Assembly (NCBI GenBank): GCA_033032175.1
Contig: CM065307.1
Location: forward strand, 7,130,001-7,194,000
Direction of reading: 5' to 3'
From: Saturnia japonica
Lineage: Eukaryota; Arthropoda; Insecta; Lepidoptera; Saturniidae
Length of the DNA stretch: 64,000 nucleotides
This document shows positions 12,184-24,910 of this stretch, piece by piece (positions within the stretch are counted from its first letter, which is position 1; each line of letters starts with the position of its first letter). The notes under the pieces are model-generated. The model was not told the origin of the DNA and did no database searches. It saw only the letters and a program-made list of their open reading frames with translations. Both the position numbers and the translations under genes were made by a program.

Positions 12184-13982
12184 TAATTTCGCACCAAATG
12201 TTTATTTATTATTAAATTGTTTATATCCAAAACGATTAACAGCTGGTGGATTTTGTAATAAAATTGTAAAGAGAGATCACACATCGCGTAATACAAACTT
12301 TGAAGCTCTGATAGAATAATATTATGTACTTTATTTACCCTTTGGCTTTGTAAATTATTTAATCTAAATTTCCAAAATGGAATGAAAATATTGATCATGA
12401 GTTCCCTCAAAATCAAAGACAGACAAAGATATTATTATTATATAAATTATAGGTATCGTATGTGCTTTCATATTCATTTAGTAAAAAGCTGTTGTTTTGA
12501 CATTACAAACAGACACTTCAATTTTATTAATTGTATAGGATGTCGAACAAGTTCGAGCGATATTACGTCATTACAGTACACTAAAGTAAACAGTATGTTG
12601 TCTCGGCAGTATTCTTGAAATAATTACTTATAGCCGCTCGGTAGATAAACACGCACTAGGACTGCCTTCTGACTGTATTTCTTGGGTTACCTACTTACGT
12701 ATTTTATAATGCTATATTAAAATATTATTATCTTTTCACCAAAATAAAAATATCTACTAGAAATTTTGTAAGTTTGAATTTTAATTATTTCTGCTTTGGT
12801 TTTATTTCTAGTTTCAAAAGTAATTGTGAGACAGTAAGAAGGAATGTACATTTTTAAACATATTTTTTTGCTTAAAGTTTAATAAATCAAAAACAGTTTT
12901 AAATACTAGGAAGTAAATAATATAATATTTCGTCATTAGTTATAAATTGCGTAATAGCGACTATTGTGTACTGAAGTTTGCCTAGATGTCGTTTCGACTG
13001 TTTCTATGAAGACGTGATACTGTTTACTTCAGTGTACTGTGACTTGCGCGCCTACATCACGCAATTGCACGTGCTTCCTTTCCTGGCTGTATTACTCTCC
13101 CCCGTTGTCGTCTAATGTACCTCGTCACCGTCAACGTCTGTCGGAAACATGGACGGTCGCGCACGAACTTGTACGATTATAATTGACACCATTTTCATCA
13201 TTTCCCATCTATGTTTATTTTCAAGCCCACAATTGTATGAAAGAGTATCCGTCTTTTTGTACTGTAACCTTTAACCACAACATAAGCGAGTATGAAACCT
13301 ACGATGACATTAATAAATTACCTCACATTACGTATAATACTATGTGTTAACATCATAAACTAACATATAAGTAGTTGTTAGATAATACATCCAATGGTAA
13401 ATACCAAAAGCGAGTCTTCTGTGACAACACTGTTTTGTGTTAAGGTTATAATTCAAAGAATAAACAGATAGGCAATGTAGTATTACAATTGTTTAAAATA
13501 TTTTTGAGAAATTGCTAAATACTACTCAAATGGAGAAATGTAATTCATTGATTTAACAAATGAAATTTATATAATAGCTTTACTAACTTAAATAATACTG
13601 CTTCACACTTTGTAAATAAAATACAGTACAAAGACAGTGGTGATTTCACCAACAGTAACTGTTGGCATGTCAGTTTAAAAGTAGTAAGTCTGTCTACAAG
13701 CAACTAAATTGTGTCATATACATTGGCTGATCCAAAAATATGACGGTCCGAAGCTATTATGCCGAGTACGAAGCAATTCTACGTATTAGCCGGGTTTGTT
13801 TTAAAAAATAAATCATATCAAACAATTATAATCATCAACGAAAACCCCATTTTTTAATTTTTGGTAATTACTATTACCAGATAGATAATATTTCTATAGT
13901 GAGGGTGAGTAGTGTTCAAGATCGCGGGGGTTTCTTTAATTCAAATCTTTCAAGAGCACACTATGATAAATTAAGAATTTTT

Positions 13983-14185
13983 CAAATGTGACTAGTTAGT
14001 TCCAGTGATTTAGCGCGTTGAAACATACAAACGAACTATCCGTTGAGCTGTATAATATTAAAATTATTCATTAAAAATGTTGGTCCTTTCATATAATCCA
14101 TACATTAGTCTACGTCTCCAGTTTACAAAACGCTTCTCTACTTTGCCAATGTCTGGTAAGTATTCTAATATAAATAATAATTCTA
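13983..14185 (+). repeat. 195-bp dispersed duplication, copy 2
   Basis: Same order as copy 1: AGTTCCAGTGATTTAGCGCG, GTTGGTCCTTTCATATAATC, CTGGTAAGTATTCTAATAT. The short ORF is preserved through the donor with about five substitutions (MLVLSYNPYISLRLQFTKRF). It stops shortly before the LINE fragment at 14195. Confidence 0.65.
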
Positions 14186-14194
14186 ATATTATTA

Positions 14195-14720
14195 ATCACT
14201 AGTAAAGCCAGTCGTATTCTCTTGATAGATCTTGTATTATACTCTGTATAGTTCGGTGCGCAGTAAATTGGAGTAATGTTCGTCAATTTGGTCACCGGTG
14301 TATCGGGTACATGTGGTAAAATTGAATCCATACAGCGTAGGTTCCTGAAAGCATTGTGTGGCAGGCTTGGGCTTCGCCGAAAACAACTAGACTATGAAAA
14401 TATACTTAAAGAGTTCAATCTTAAAAGTCTGGAGCATAGAAGAAATGTTGTAGACGTATCTATGTATGCTTCACAAAGTATCAAACGGAACTCTTGGTAA
14501 TGAATTACTGGGTAAATTCAATATAAAAGTACCCTACCGTTCCGTGAGACATCAACAATAATTGTTTAGCATTCCCTCCTCTCACAACAATGTATCGGAG
14601 AATAGTTCCATTTATAGAATGTGTAGGCGGTTTATTGTTAATTTACAGCACGACATATTTTTCACCAGTCTTGCTAAATTTGAAAACTCACTTACTTAAT
14701 ATAGCTGTAAATTTATTTTA
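14195..14720 (+). mobile_element. 3' end of a non-LTR retrotransposon (RT C-terminus)
   Basis: The open stretch at 14276-14500 encodes KIESIQRRFLKALCGRLGLR, then YENILKEFNLKSLEHRRNVVDVSMY. This is the C-terminal block of jockey/CR1-type ORF2 that follows the thumb, and aligns with IESVQARLVRCLSIRNGI at the right edge of the window. After a frameshift or stop at about 14498, later frames read LLGKFNIKVPYRSVRHQ and RRFIVNLQHDIFF. Decayed and 5'-truncated; its left end interrupts the second copy of the 195-bp duplication. Confidence 0.75.
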
Positions 14721-14920
14721 AATTATTTGGTCTTCACCGTCTATTCACATATAATTAGTATTAATAAGTGTTAACAATGTAAGTTGTGCACATATGTCTT
14801 ATCGTACGTACTAGATTTAAACAGCTATTTAGAATTAAGTTATTATTGTTAATATTTTTTTCGATCTCTTACCCGTATTTGTGCCTTATGAAATAAAATA
14901 AAATTAACATCATTTCAGCA

Positions 14921-15055
14921 GAAAGACGTCTACTATTGGACATAAACTTCCCCCAAAGATTGTCACAACGACCGGTTCCCTTGCTGCTCACATCCAACGG
15001 CTTCCTGCAACCTTTTCCAGGTTGTCGAACCAACTTTTTCCCGTTTGAACAATGA
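14921..15055 (-). mobile_element. Non-LTR retrotransposon C-terminal relic
   Basis: On the minus strand the frame reads WFDNLEKVAGSRWM followed by decayed codons, resembling the WTDDLVKVAGSRWMQAAQDR end of an abundant lepidopteran RT family. On the plus strand this is the familiar cagcagaaagacgtc...tggacataaacttcccccaaag repeat end. Stops are present, so it is dead. Confidence 0.6.
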
Positions 15056-16138
15056 CTGTTTATTACCTAACAAAACATGTTATAACTATAGCTCATATAA
15101 TTTATTTGACTAAAGGTCTTTGAATTTTAAAACTTTAAAGGTCCTTAAATTGTTAGCAAAATTTATCCTTCGGTAAGAGTGTATTACTGGATTAGGGTTT
15201 AATTAAAATAAATGTATATTTTATTTCATTTTAAATATCGCTCTTATTTTGTTTTGACATAGAAAACACTGCAAACTACATAGGTAACAGTTATGTACCA
15301 CCTAAGAAGTCACAATTATTCGGTGTAACAAAACAAAAATAGCTCCAAAATTCTGCTTGTCAACAATATGAAATTAATATAATCCAATAATATTATTTGA
15401 GTAATTCTTGTATATACATATATATCATTGATTTCTAACTTAATTATGCAGCCTTCACGCCATGATGCGAGCGCAGCACTCAATTTTACCCTCTACTAAT
15501 GCGCCAAAAGAAGTATAACTTTAAAAATAAATTAAAGCCTTAACTAAAAGTGTAACATTTTTTAGACGCAAGGTGATTTGGACATAAAGCCTCAAAACTA
15601 ACAACATAATATTCTAGAATAAACAAACTATGGAGGTGGTGCATGTATCAATCAAGTATTATAATTTTTTACAGTAGACGAAGGCGTGAAAAATGATCAC
15701 AATTTACAAACGAAATGACTCGGTGTTTTAAAGTCTTTTCTCGCCCACGCCTAAGTTTAATAAAAAGATAAATAAATTTATTCAGTAGTGAATAAAGGTC
15801 TCATTATTTGAAATATCCAGAAAGAAACCGTATCATGTATGTATGTATACTTTTGATTACTAATCATTTTTAGATATATTACAAAAAGTGTAGATACTGT
15901 TATAAAATAACTGAAGTTCAAAGTGAGGTAACATAAATTTAAAAATACCTAAAGATCTGTTTAAGATTATATTCTTCTTCTTTTTGATTTGGCGCCGCAA
16001 ATAGCACTTGCCAGTGTCAATGTGTTTAAGCCTGCGTAGTATTTCCTATTTTATTCAAAGTTGGTCCAACAAGATGGTGGCTCCCTTGTTAGAACTATCG
16101 AATGAGTTTTTGTGACATTTCAAAGTGCATGTTTCCAG

Positions 16139-16250
16139 TTTATATTTATTATCCACTTCACGTATGCACAATAACCAAATTATGCCACGTAAAATTCCAC
16201 CAATATTACATAATATAGAGTCAAAGAACATAAATTAATTAAAAAATAAT
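16139..16250 (+). repeat. Interspersed repeat (TTTATTATCCACTTCAC), copy 1
   Basis: TATTTATTATCCACTTCACG, GCACAATAACC and CCACGTAAAATTCCACCAAT recur at 35286-35385. Confidence 0.6.
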
Positions 16251-17702
16251 TACTATTCCACTTGATCTTTGTTACGATGCAGCAAAGTGTCGGCACTGTA
16301 TCTGGGTAAATACAGTACAATCGAAAAACGAACACCGAGAAATCGGCAATCCCTCGCCGGTCGTCGTTGTCATACTAGCCTGCAAGCCTCTTGGCAACTT
16401 TTTCATACAATTAAAGTGGCAAACAAACATACAGCCTGATAGCAAAAAACTGCCGTATATGTACTATGGATGCTTGTAATACCATATAGATATCACTAGC
16501 GCGTTGCCGAAATTAAACCCCCTACCTCCTGGATGTCTAGAAATACTAATTACTGTAGGAACACAGAAGGTTATTTGGCTGTGATCTTCTGTAGGGTCTC
16601 CACCCTATCCATAGGTATATATAGGTATTCCACCAGTCGGACTGCCCCAATTAAAGCGAAATCTCGAAATAAATTTCTCTGTGTCCTATTTCTCTTTGTA
16701 GCTATATACTCCCGAAACGCGACAAATGAAAAGAGAGCCGCTGGGACAGGTTTATTATCATGTACATGATGATCGCGATTTAGTCGGGTAAAGATCTCTA
16801 CCGTCCTGCTTGGTTACTGAATCAAAACAGCTGATGGCGGGTAGTTTATTCCTGGGGAGTGGTAGTTGAGATCCAATCACACACAACTTTCGTGTCCATC
16901 CAAATAGAAGTAATGCTGTAGCAATTTTTTATTGTACGTATTACAGACTATGTAATCATGCCAATAGATTAAATAAGTAATACAAATTACCTATTGTCTA
17001 TAATAATGTATTATTATGTAATATGGATAAAAAAGTATTTATTGAAGCATCCTCTGAGGCAGCAATTTGTAGCTAAATGTGTAATTAAACAATAAACATT
17101 TCCAGTGTAATTTATTCGTACTCGGTATTTTCTGTAATTGCTATATAATTTTCCATTTCTGTGGTGACGTAAAAACGAATAAGGGTGCCAGGCGAATTCG
17201 TTATTTTGGTTCCGTGGGAATCATTTCTAGGAAATATGATTAGAAACTTGAACAAATTTAATCTTCATAATATTTGCAAATTTGCGAACACTCATTGTCA
17301 TAATTATTTTTTGTATGTGATTGCATAGCAAAATATGAACGTGTGAAAATACCCCACAAAACTACCAACGACACCATATTATGAATACTTAAGTCAGTCA
17401 GTAAATTAGTAATAAAGAGATGTTTTTCGCTTTTGAAAAACTAACAAATACGTGCAATCACTATGTTTAATTAAATTCTACTCTTGCATATACGTATATG
17501 ATTATATATACGGTATATAGTATATGTATATTATACTTTTACAAATTAATTTCAGTAGACATACCATAATATACAAATATACTTTTCAATAACAAAATTT
17601 CTTAAATACTTAACTGTGTTTAATTTATTCGTTTAAATAAGTAGGTATAATTTATTTACCTTGTATTACATAGCAAACTACAATATTTATTTTAACATAC
17701 AT

Positions 17703-17961
17703 ACATAAATCACGCCTATTTCCCAACGGGGTAGGCAGAGACCACGTCCTTCCACCTACTACGATCCTGGCATACCTCTTTCGCTTCTTCGACATTCATT
17801 AATCTTTTCATGCATGCTCGTCGATTTAGAGTACTCTTGACCTTACCTTTCTTCAGAACGTCTCCGATTTTATCGATAAATGTTCGTCTAGGCCTTCCTC
17901 TTCCAACGACTCCTTTCACACTCGCATCATAAATTTGTTTAGTTATTCTTCTTTCATTCAT
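17703..17961 (-). mobile_element. RT C-terminal fragment of a non-LTR retrotransposon
   Basis: An 81-codon open frame encodes MNERRITKQIYDASVKGVVG, RGRPRRTFIDKIGDVLKKG, and EVCQDRSRWKDVVSAYPVGK, then reads past the frame into the typical TAxGCGTGATTTATGTATG 3' tail. This is the GRGRPRR...DRxxWK end seen after the RT domain in RTE-like elements of insects. Only the last part of the element is present. Confidence 0.7.
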
Positions 17962-19029
17962 CCTCTCAATATGCCCAAACCATCTGAACTAAACTAAACT
18001 GAATCAAAGTTAAATCGTAAATATTTATTATATTAAAAAAAAAATATTTTTGTTAGTAGATATAGATTAGAGGGAATCCCAAAACTTTTTTCAGCATTTA
18101 GCCTAAGTACGTAACGAGATTCTTTGTTGCTTGGTAACCGTAGCATTTACATTTTTTATTTGACTTAGTTTCATGGAAATACCGTCGTTATTGTCTCAAA
18201 CTGACCTTAGTCTTGCTGTCATTATTATTCGCTGCGTGATTAGGGTTATCGAGTTTCCTGGTTAATGCTCTGCAAATAATTAATTTACATAACCAAGAAA
18301 ATTACTTATGAATTATTTTGTATCTTCGTCTGCTTTCAACGTTTTCAGCAAGAAGATGTAGCAGGTTATAGGTTCATACTGACTTATTATCCACAACTCG
18401 ACGGCCATATGCGCCTATTTTGCGTGATAAAGAAGATTATTAGTCTTACATCAACAACGCAAGGGGCCATTATTTATTATTGTTAACTATGTATTTATCA
18501 ATTTTAGTTTATATTTTGTCTCCATTGGAGTTGCAGTCAAATTTAGAAAATAAATGAAAGATCGATGTACCTATCATTTACAAAGAGACTTTTTCTGACT
18601 ATAACTATACCTTTTCCAGCACAAAAGAAACAATTATTTAAATAGGTACACTGGTACTGGTGGTTCATCACTGGATGAAGAGTGGATAATTTCAGGAGGA
18701 AATAGATGCAATAACATTTATCAATGAATGCTATTAATTATTAACTCATTGCAGGTTTTCTGGTAATAAGACAATGTAACAGAACTTACAAATTCAACTT
18801 CATTTGATTAGCAATATTAGATCGGTGATACGAGGGTCCTAAACATATTAGACGTCATAGTTAGAAAACTCAAAATTACATTTGATCCTAAATTCCTATC
18901 CGAGAACGTGAAAATCAAGCGATAAACGTTACAACGTTAAATCGTAAAACAGGGTAATAGATAATTTCAGTTATCGGGTACTTTGATGATTTGTACTTAT
19001 CTATACAATTAATAAAATTGAAGTGTCTG

Positions 19030-19445
19030 TTTGTAATGTCAAAATAATTGCTTTTTAATAAATGCATATAAAAGTATATACGATAATTATAACAAAAAGC
19101 CCATTATTAAAATTTTTGTCTGTCTTTCTGTTTGTTCCGGGTAATCTCCGAAATGGTTAGACCGAATTTGACGAGACTTTCACTGATAGATGATAGCTGA
19201 TGATATAGGGAGTAACAATAGCTTACGCTGAGTAAACCATAAGAGATATATTATATTAATGTACTACATAATTGTAGATATTGAAAATACCTACAAAAAA
19301 GTCAGCGAGAGAATATGGTTATTTTCTAAGGATCACCCACAATAAGCATATAATCGGGAGCGAGAGAAGCACGATTCGCGCGTATAAATAAGTACACAAT
19401 CGACGGCATTCTGTGTAGTCTACGCGAACGAAGTTATGCTATTTC
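19030..19445 (+). repeat. Interspersed repeat, family R (AAGGATCACCCACAATAAGC)
   Basis: Fullest copy: TGTCTGTTTGTTCCGGGTAAT, TTACGCTGAGTAAACCATA, TGTACTACATAATTGTAGAT, AAGGATCACCCACAATAAGC, TCGACGGCATTCTGTGTAG. Other copies: 590-870(+), 8640-8830(-), 23195-23470(+) and a degraded one at 41325-41480(+). No coding capacity seen; transposon class unknown. Confidence 0.6.
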
Positions 19446-21446
19446 CATTTCTTTATTTTCTCGATGACAGTTCTAATTTGATAATTGTAGTGTTGTGACC
19501 AAATAAGTAATGATATCGATCGCATATATTTGTTATATTTTGTACAAACAGATTTTGATTAAAATAAATAAATAAATAAAGATTACCTGTCATTATAATT
19601 ATTTCGTCTCATTGTCGAGTACCTAACTATACCTACTTATTTTACAACAGCTTCGAAAATTTTGAAGAAGTTGGCATTATGAATAAAGAGTTAATACGTG
19701 TAACATCTTGTAATGAAATATAATATTAGTTAATAAATTTGTACAAAAGTATCCGGCAGTAGTTTGGTTTCTTACATTTTGTAAAAAAATATCGGGTCTG
19801 TTACCGTGTTACGTTTATCGATATAGCTCCATCACTATCAGTTTCTCTGACTCTGGTATAACCTTGTACGTGTGTAAACGTCATATTTTTATAAAAGAAT
19901 GCATACATAATGTTAAAATGCATAAAAGACGCTCGTTCAAGTTTTCGCAGGAGCTGTCATCGAGAAAAAAAAGAAATGGAAATGGTATAGTTAGTAATAA
20001 AACTTTTAGAATTAAAGCGATCGACACCTCTATATATCACGCTCTTAACTCAAAAATTAAGATGCCGAGACTCCTACCTTATTACAGAATCCACTTCCAT
20101 TATTAGTATTAAAATTGTCATATTTTTTTCTTGAAACCAATAATACATTTTTAATATCACCTCTACGCGTCACCAAATGAATCTTAAATCGTTTATCATT
20201 GACCTAAAACCCTATTCTACATTTTTTTAACATAAATACTCTGATTTAACTCGTGGTTTGTATTAGAAATGAGACCAATGTATATATAAGAAATATATAA
20301 GAGGTTCCATAGTAAAACCAATACTTAAACTTAATGATATTTAAAAAAAGAAAATATTGATCGTAGAAAGAACCGGTTAAAGATAGTGAACAACGTGTAC
20401 AAAGTATTATTAGGTCAAGGAGAGATCAGTCATAAATATAATTATACATAAGAGTGGCAACACAGCGCGGTGCCTTGCTAGATACATGTTTAGATCAGAC
20501 ATCGGAATGTGATTACTGTCACTTTCATTACATATGATTATTAGCAAACATAATTCAAGTTTTGTTTTAAGATGATAATTTAACTTGTAATGAAATACTA
20601 TAATTTATTGCCATAGGTAACCATGTTATCTTTTTTGAACAAATAAAAGTACTGAAACCATTCAATATTAACCCAGTTGTATTGTAATTAAGTATATAAA
20701 AGTTTAGTAACCGTCCGCGATTTCGTTTACGTTATTTACGTTATAAAAGGACATCAGGCATTCTGGTCTAAAAAAAACTTGCGTGCCCAGACCTGGGATT
20801 ATTTCCAACAGCTAGCTCATAATAAAGACCTTATAAACTATAAAGTGTAAATTAATAAAATTATTCTATAAATACTGAAACAGAAACACAAAATACTTTT
20901 TTTTTCGTAAAACATTTATAACAATTATAAGTGTAGTATCTAAAACTCAATCAAGTTCTTTACAACTTCTATCGTTACTACAAAATACATGGAATAATTT
21001 ATGTGTTATTTGCGGGATTACTGACGAAATCGCCCAAAATATCTCACATTAAAAACGATAACTCACTGGATCCGAGATACACTGACCTCTTCGCGAACTA
21101 GAAACGATAACGTGCTATTCTATTTTCATCTGAATTACGTGTTTCAATCTACACAATTGTACTGCACAGTCACAGTATTGACTACATATTATACCAAGAT
21201 ATGTAAGACACAGGTATACAATAACTTTATGGCGTTTTGACGTAAACGATTACTTTTACGACCAATAATAATCTCATAAATTACATATATCTGGTAAAAG
21301 CATCAATACACAATTGGGCACTTCAGTTTTACTCTTAAAAAATATGGTGGTCTTTGGTGATTACTTAAACATCATATTTTTGATAGTTGTGTCATGAAAA
21401 TAAAAATAAAAACCCGACTGTAACAAGAACAATTAACTACAATTAT

Positions 21447-21610
21447 TTTTTTTAGAACTGACTATACTGTTAGCTTTAGGGGCCCTGAAGCCGCTACGGC
21501 TTTTACAGCTTCACCAAACTTGGGGGCGAGCGCAGAGGCCACTCAGCCGCGAAAGTTTTGGACGACTCGCACGAAGGTGCCAGAGTGGCCGAACCTCGGC
21601 TCGGGCGGTC
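21447..21610 (-). repeat. PolyA-ended repeat, family G, longer copy
   Basis: Minus strand: GTGAAGCTGTAAAAGCCGTA ... TAAAGCTAACAGTATAGTCA then A run. It extends farther 5' (CTCTGCGCTCGCCCCCAAG) than most copies, matching 36065-36090. A strong hairpin (21683-21731) lies just beyond its head. Confidence 0.65.
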
Positions 21611-21682
21611 GACGCGCATGCAAATAGGTCGCGATCTGACTAATTCCCTACTCCTACAAATTCGAGCTAACTAACATATACT

Positions 21683-21731
21683 CATATGCATGTTCCCCTC
21701 CTCCTGGGAGGAAGGAGGGAACATGCATATG
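21683..21731. repeat. Strong hairpin, 22-bp arms
   Basis: CATATGCATGTTCCCCTCCT and its near-perfect complement AGGAGGGAACATGCATATG flank a TGG loop, with one mismatch. AT-rich ends extend the pairing. It neighbours a family G repeat. Confidence 0.8.
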
Positions 21732-23181
21732 TATATTTAGTGATCGGAAAGTTTTTTCTACACTAACTAGCGCATGACTAACTAGCGCAAAAATAGAAAA
21801 AAAGGTTCCTTACAGAACCTATGTACCTGTGAGGTGTGCAGGTATGTAACATATGTGTGTGATGTTTGTATGTGAGGCCTGAGGTATTATGTAGCCTATG
21901 TCACGTCATCAAACCGTTTAGGCTACAGAGTGTGCCAAAGAAATATACATCTATACGATTAACATATATATAATTTTATATTCGTGATTATAATGGATAT
22001 CAGGGAATTCGGAATAAATACATGTACAGACAGAACTACTGGTATAAAAGAATTAAGACTCTAAAACTATTGCTCATACCTTTATCTCTATTTCTATCTA
22101 ATTCTTGCAAATTTCCTTTTATCCAAGTGATCTTTTTGTAAACATCTGAGTTTCAGTAAAAACCATGTTTGAGCAAAGTTCGATACATCTAAAAGACCCT
22201 CCGACATAAATTCCTAATATGTCTTTCATACGCATTTTGGATTTATGTCTTTCAAGAACTTGGTCAGATTTAGAAATAAATGTTTATAAAGTTTGACTAT
22301 AATAATGAATGTGGACGAGGAGGGACGATTTGCGGAAGATAAGTAAGTATATTTGTGATTGGATGGGCCAGAAATAAATTTCAAACAGCAAACTTTAGAT
22401 TAGGCTACGTTCAGAATTTGTACTGATAACGAATGAATGTTGTTGTGAAAGATCAGTTCAATTAGATCTCTGTTTAGGTTTGCAACAATATATCGAATAT
22501 CGACAATATTGACGGAACATTATCGATATAGTAAAACTGAAAATATATCGATTTTAGAAAAATACTAAATATCGTAAAATAGGTAGGTCACATCTTCAGC
22601 TGAACGTCTTTTTTCAAAGGCTGGAGCGACTCACGCAGTACTGGAGTAGGTTACAGGGAAAAAGACTGTCCAAATTATTAGTTTTAGATTCTACAAACCA
22701 TAGGTACCTATTGTGAAATACTTAATGATTTTAATAAATTTATATATAAATCTACACTTATATTTCAATATAATATAGCGGATTTTTTTTTTGTATGTTT
22801 GTTTATTCACGCTAATTTCTAGAGCTACCAGTCGGATTGGAAAGATTATTTTCGTATATGATAACCAGATTTATGAGGAATAGTATAGGCTATCTAATAT
22901 TAGGCTATCACTCTCAGCTAGCCTTACATTTTGATTTTTTTTAGTAATCGGAAGCGGTAGCTTTCCCGAAATGCTTTATCCGCGTGCGCTGGCGTAATGG
23001 TTAATGATACGTAAATACAATGCCCTACAAAATTATTGGTCCTTAGCATATCTAAAATAAGTTTGTGATACCATATGCCTATCTTTTATACATAAGCCAC
23101 AATAAAGTATTTTGCAAAAAAAAATTGTTGAACATTAAAAATTCATTTATGAGCATTATTTTTAGACATGACCTTACGAAA

Positions 23182-23837
23182 AAGATCAGAAAAAAATTAG
23201 GGTTCCACGCAAATTAAAAAACTGTTCGAGATGAATCAATTCAGTCACTTAAATGGCTTACGCTGAGTAAACCATACGAGATATATCAAATTAATGTACT
23301 ACATAATTTTAGATATTTAAAAGACTTACAAAAAGCCAGCGACAGCATATTTCTATCTTCTAAGGATCACCCACAATAAGCATATAACCGGGAGCAGGAG
23401 TATCACAATTCACGCGTACCTTCCATGAACGATCGACGGCATTGTGAAGTCCACGCGAACAAATTCGCGACCACAGCTATTTTATCTATATATTTGACGG
23501 TGTACGGTGTAAACAATCGCTTAATGATAATCTGTAAATTCTACCTTGTTACTCCAATAATGCATATTTACCATCTTAGTATGGCGGAAGACTCTTTTCC
23601 CACTCCGTGGAAAAATGCTACAATAGTTCCAATTCTTAAAGGTGGAGACAAATCAATTCCAAGTAATTATAGACCTATTTCCCTTTTGAAGGAGTTTTCT
23701 AAACTGTTAGAGAAACTAATAAATAAGCGAATAATGAACTTCCTAAAAAAGCACAGTATTCTATCAAATATTCAATTAGGTTTTTGCGAACATAAGTCAA
23801 CAGAAGATACAGTGTCATTGCTTTGTAAAATCATCAT
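23182..23837 (+). mobile_element. Nested insertion: family R repeat plus RT fragment
   Basis: The flanks 23035-23181 and 23838-23960 match, in reverse, two consecutive parts of a repeat that is continuous at 36505-36760. The 656 bp between them (a family R copy at 23195-23470 followed by the RT fragment 23530-23835) replace only about 35 bp of that repeat. The host repeat was therefore present first and was interrupted. Confidence 0.75.
23530..23835 (+). mobile_element. Reverse transcriptase fragment of a non-LTR retrotransposon
   Basis: An open stretch encodes the fingers region: FPTPWKNATIVPILKGGDKS, then SNYRPISLLKEFSKLLEKLI and ILSNIQLGFCEHKSTEDTV. This covers RT blocks 1-2 only; the catalytic YxDD part and the endonuclease are absent. 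It sits inside a larger nested insertion (23182-23837). A relic without activity; a different family from the element at 61.5 kb, judged from the sequence of the shared SNYRPI block. Confidence 0.85.
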
Positions 23838-24019
23838 TTTATGAAGTTCAATTTTGAGCTTTATAGCTTGTTTTTTAGACACATCGTTTGGGAGATAATG
23901 AAAAATTAAAATAATTTGTACTTGCGGAAATTGAAAACAAATAAGATAGACTACACGGGTGAAACCGTTATGCACAACTAGTGTCTTTAATAAATGTGAT
24001 TCCAGTATGATTTTCATTT

Positions 24020-24560
24020 TAGTTCACAGCTTTAACCCTTCAACTCTCAAGGTCACACAAATGTACGTACAAAATTGGCGTTTACATTTAGGGTTGCGTT
24101 TTTCAGAGGACGCAATTTTATTTTTTTATGTATAGGGGTGTTAGTATAAGCTTATTTTCAAGTTTGTGGAGTCGCCACCCTTGTCTCTGGCCGCAATCTT
24201 GGAAAAAGGGGTGCAAAGGGTTTTCGCGCTGTATCTCATAAACTAGCAACCATACAGAAAATTTTATAAAACATTATTTGTAGCAAATTAAATAGTCTAC
24301 AACTTTATTCTTATTACTTTTTATCGTAAAATGGAAAATAAAAGAGTTATAAACAAAAACACCTAAAAAATTTTGTCCAAATTCTCTTTTGGGCGTTATA
24401 ACTTTTTTCTGGTCATTTTACAATAAAATGACACCAGAGCAATCTTATAAAGGGTTTTAAACAAATAATTTCCACTACAAAGTTGTTTAATTTCATTAAT
24501 TTATCTGGGTTTTACAGCGAAGTTGACCGGGTTCTTGAATACTCGTAAGAATACGATGAA
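24020..24560. other. Non-coding block of unknown origin
   Basis: Contains several phrases of the type TCGTAAAATGGAAAATAAAA and GGGCGTTATAACTTTTTTCT and a GC-richer stretch (GGAGTCGCCACCCTTGTCTC). It looks like old repeat sequence with no ORF. No partner copy was found in the window. Confidence 0.3.
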
Positions 24561-24910
24561 AACAAAGGCACCAATTTTTCCAAGAAACATTTCAATGGAC
24601 ATACATATACATACTATACACTAGAGCAGAGTTATTAAGAGTCATAATTGGCTTATTTAAAATACTAAAAATATCGAGTAAAGACAGTCGATATTTTCAG
24701 GTCTTCAGTATATGTAATATGTATCGATATTTTTTATACTTGCATCCTTATTCCTGTTTTTTGTACTCTTTTGTCTGATGGTAACATCGTTCGAACTAGG
24801 ATACCCAGCTCTATAGATATTTCTACACCCCTTGCGCTATTTAACATTCACTATTTAAATTTATTAGGTAAATAAACAAACTGATATAATAAAATATATA
24901 TTATTTCCAG

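Larger units (their letters stand above)
1..24910. other. Upstream of first visible PPP2R3 exon: repeats, no secure gene
   Basis: Either intron of PPP2R3 or intergenic. Contains the repeats listed separately, AT microsatellites (AAATAAATAAAT near 19565), a run of 11 G at 11096-11106, a GC-rich patch at 11060-11180 with CCACGTGG, and a CACGTG box near 13068. Short open frames on both strands here lack homology I can recognise. Missing 5' exons of PPP2R3 may be hidden in this stretch. Confidence 0.6.

Noticed and set aside
14276..14500. Host gene encoded by the 74-codon frame
   Set aside because: The sequence is the C-terminal block of a LINE reverse transcriptase, matching the end of the element at the right edge of the window.
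17485..17530. AT-rich palindromic stretch (CATATACGTATATG and neighbours)
   Set aside because: Low-complexity TA repeats easily form palindromes; no further structure.
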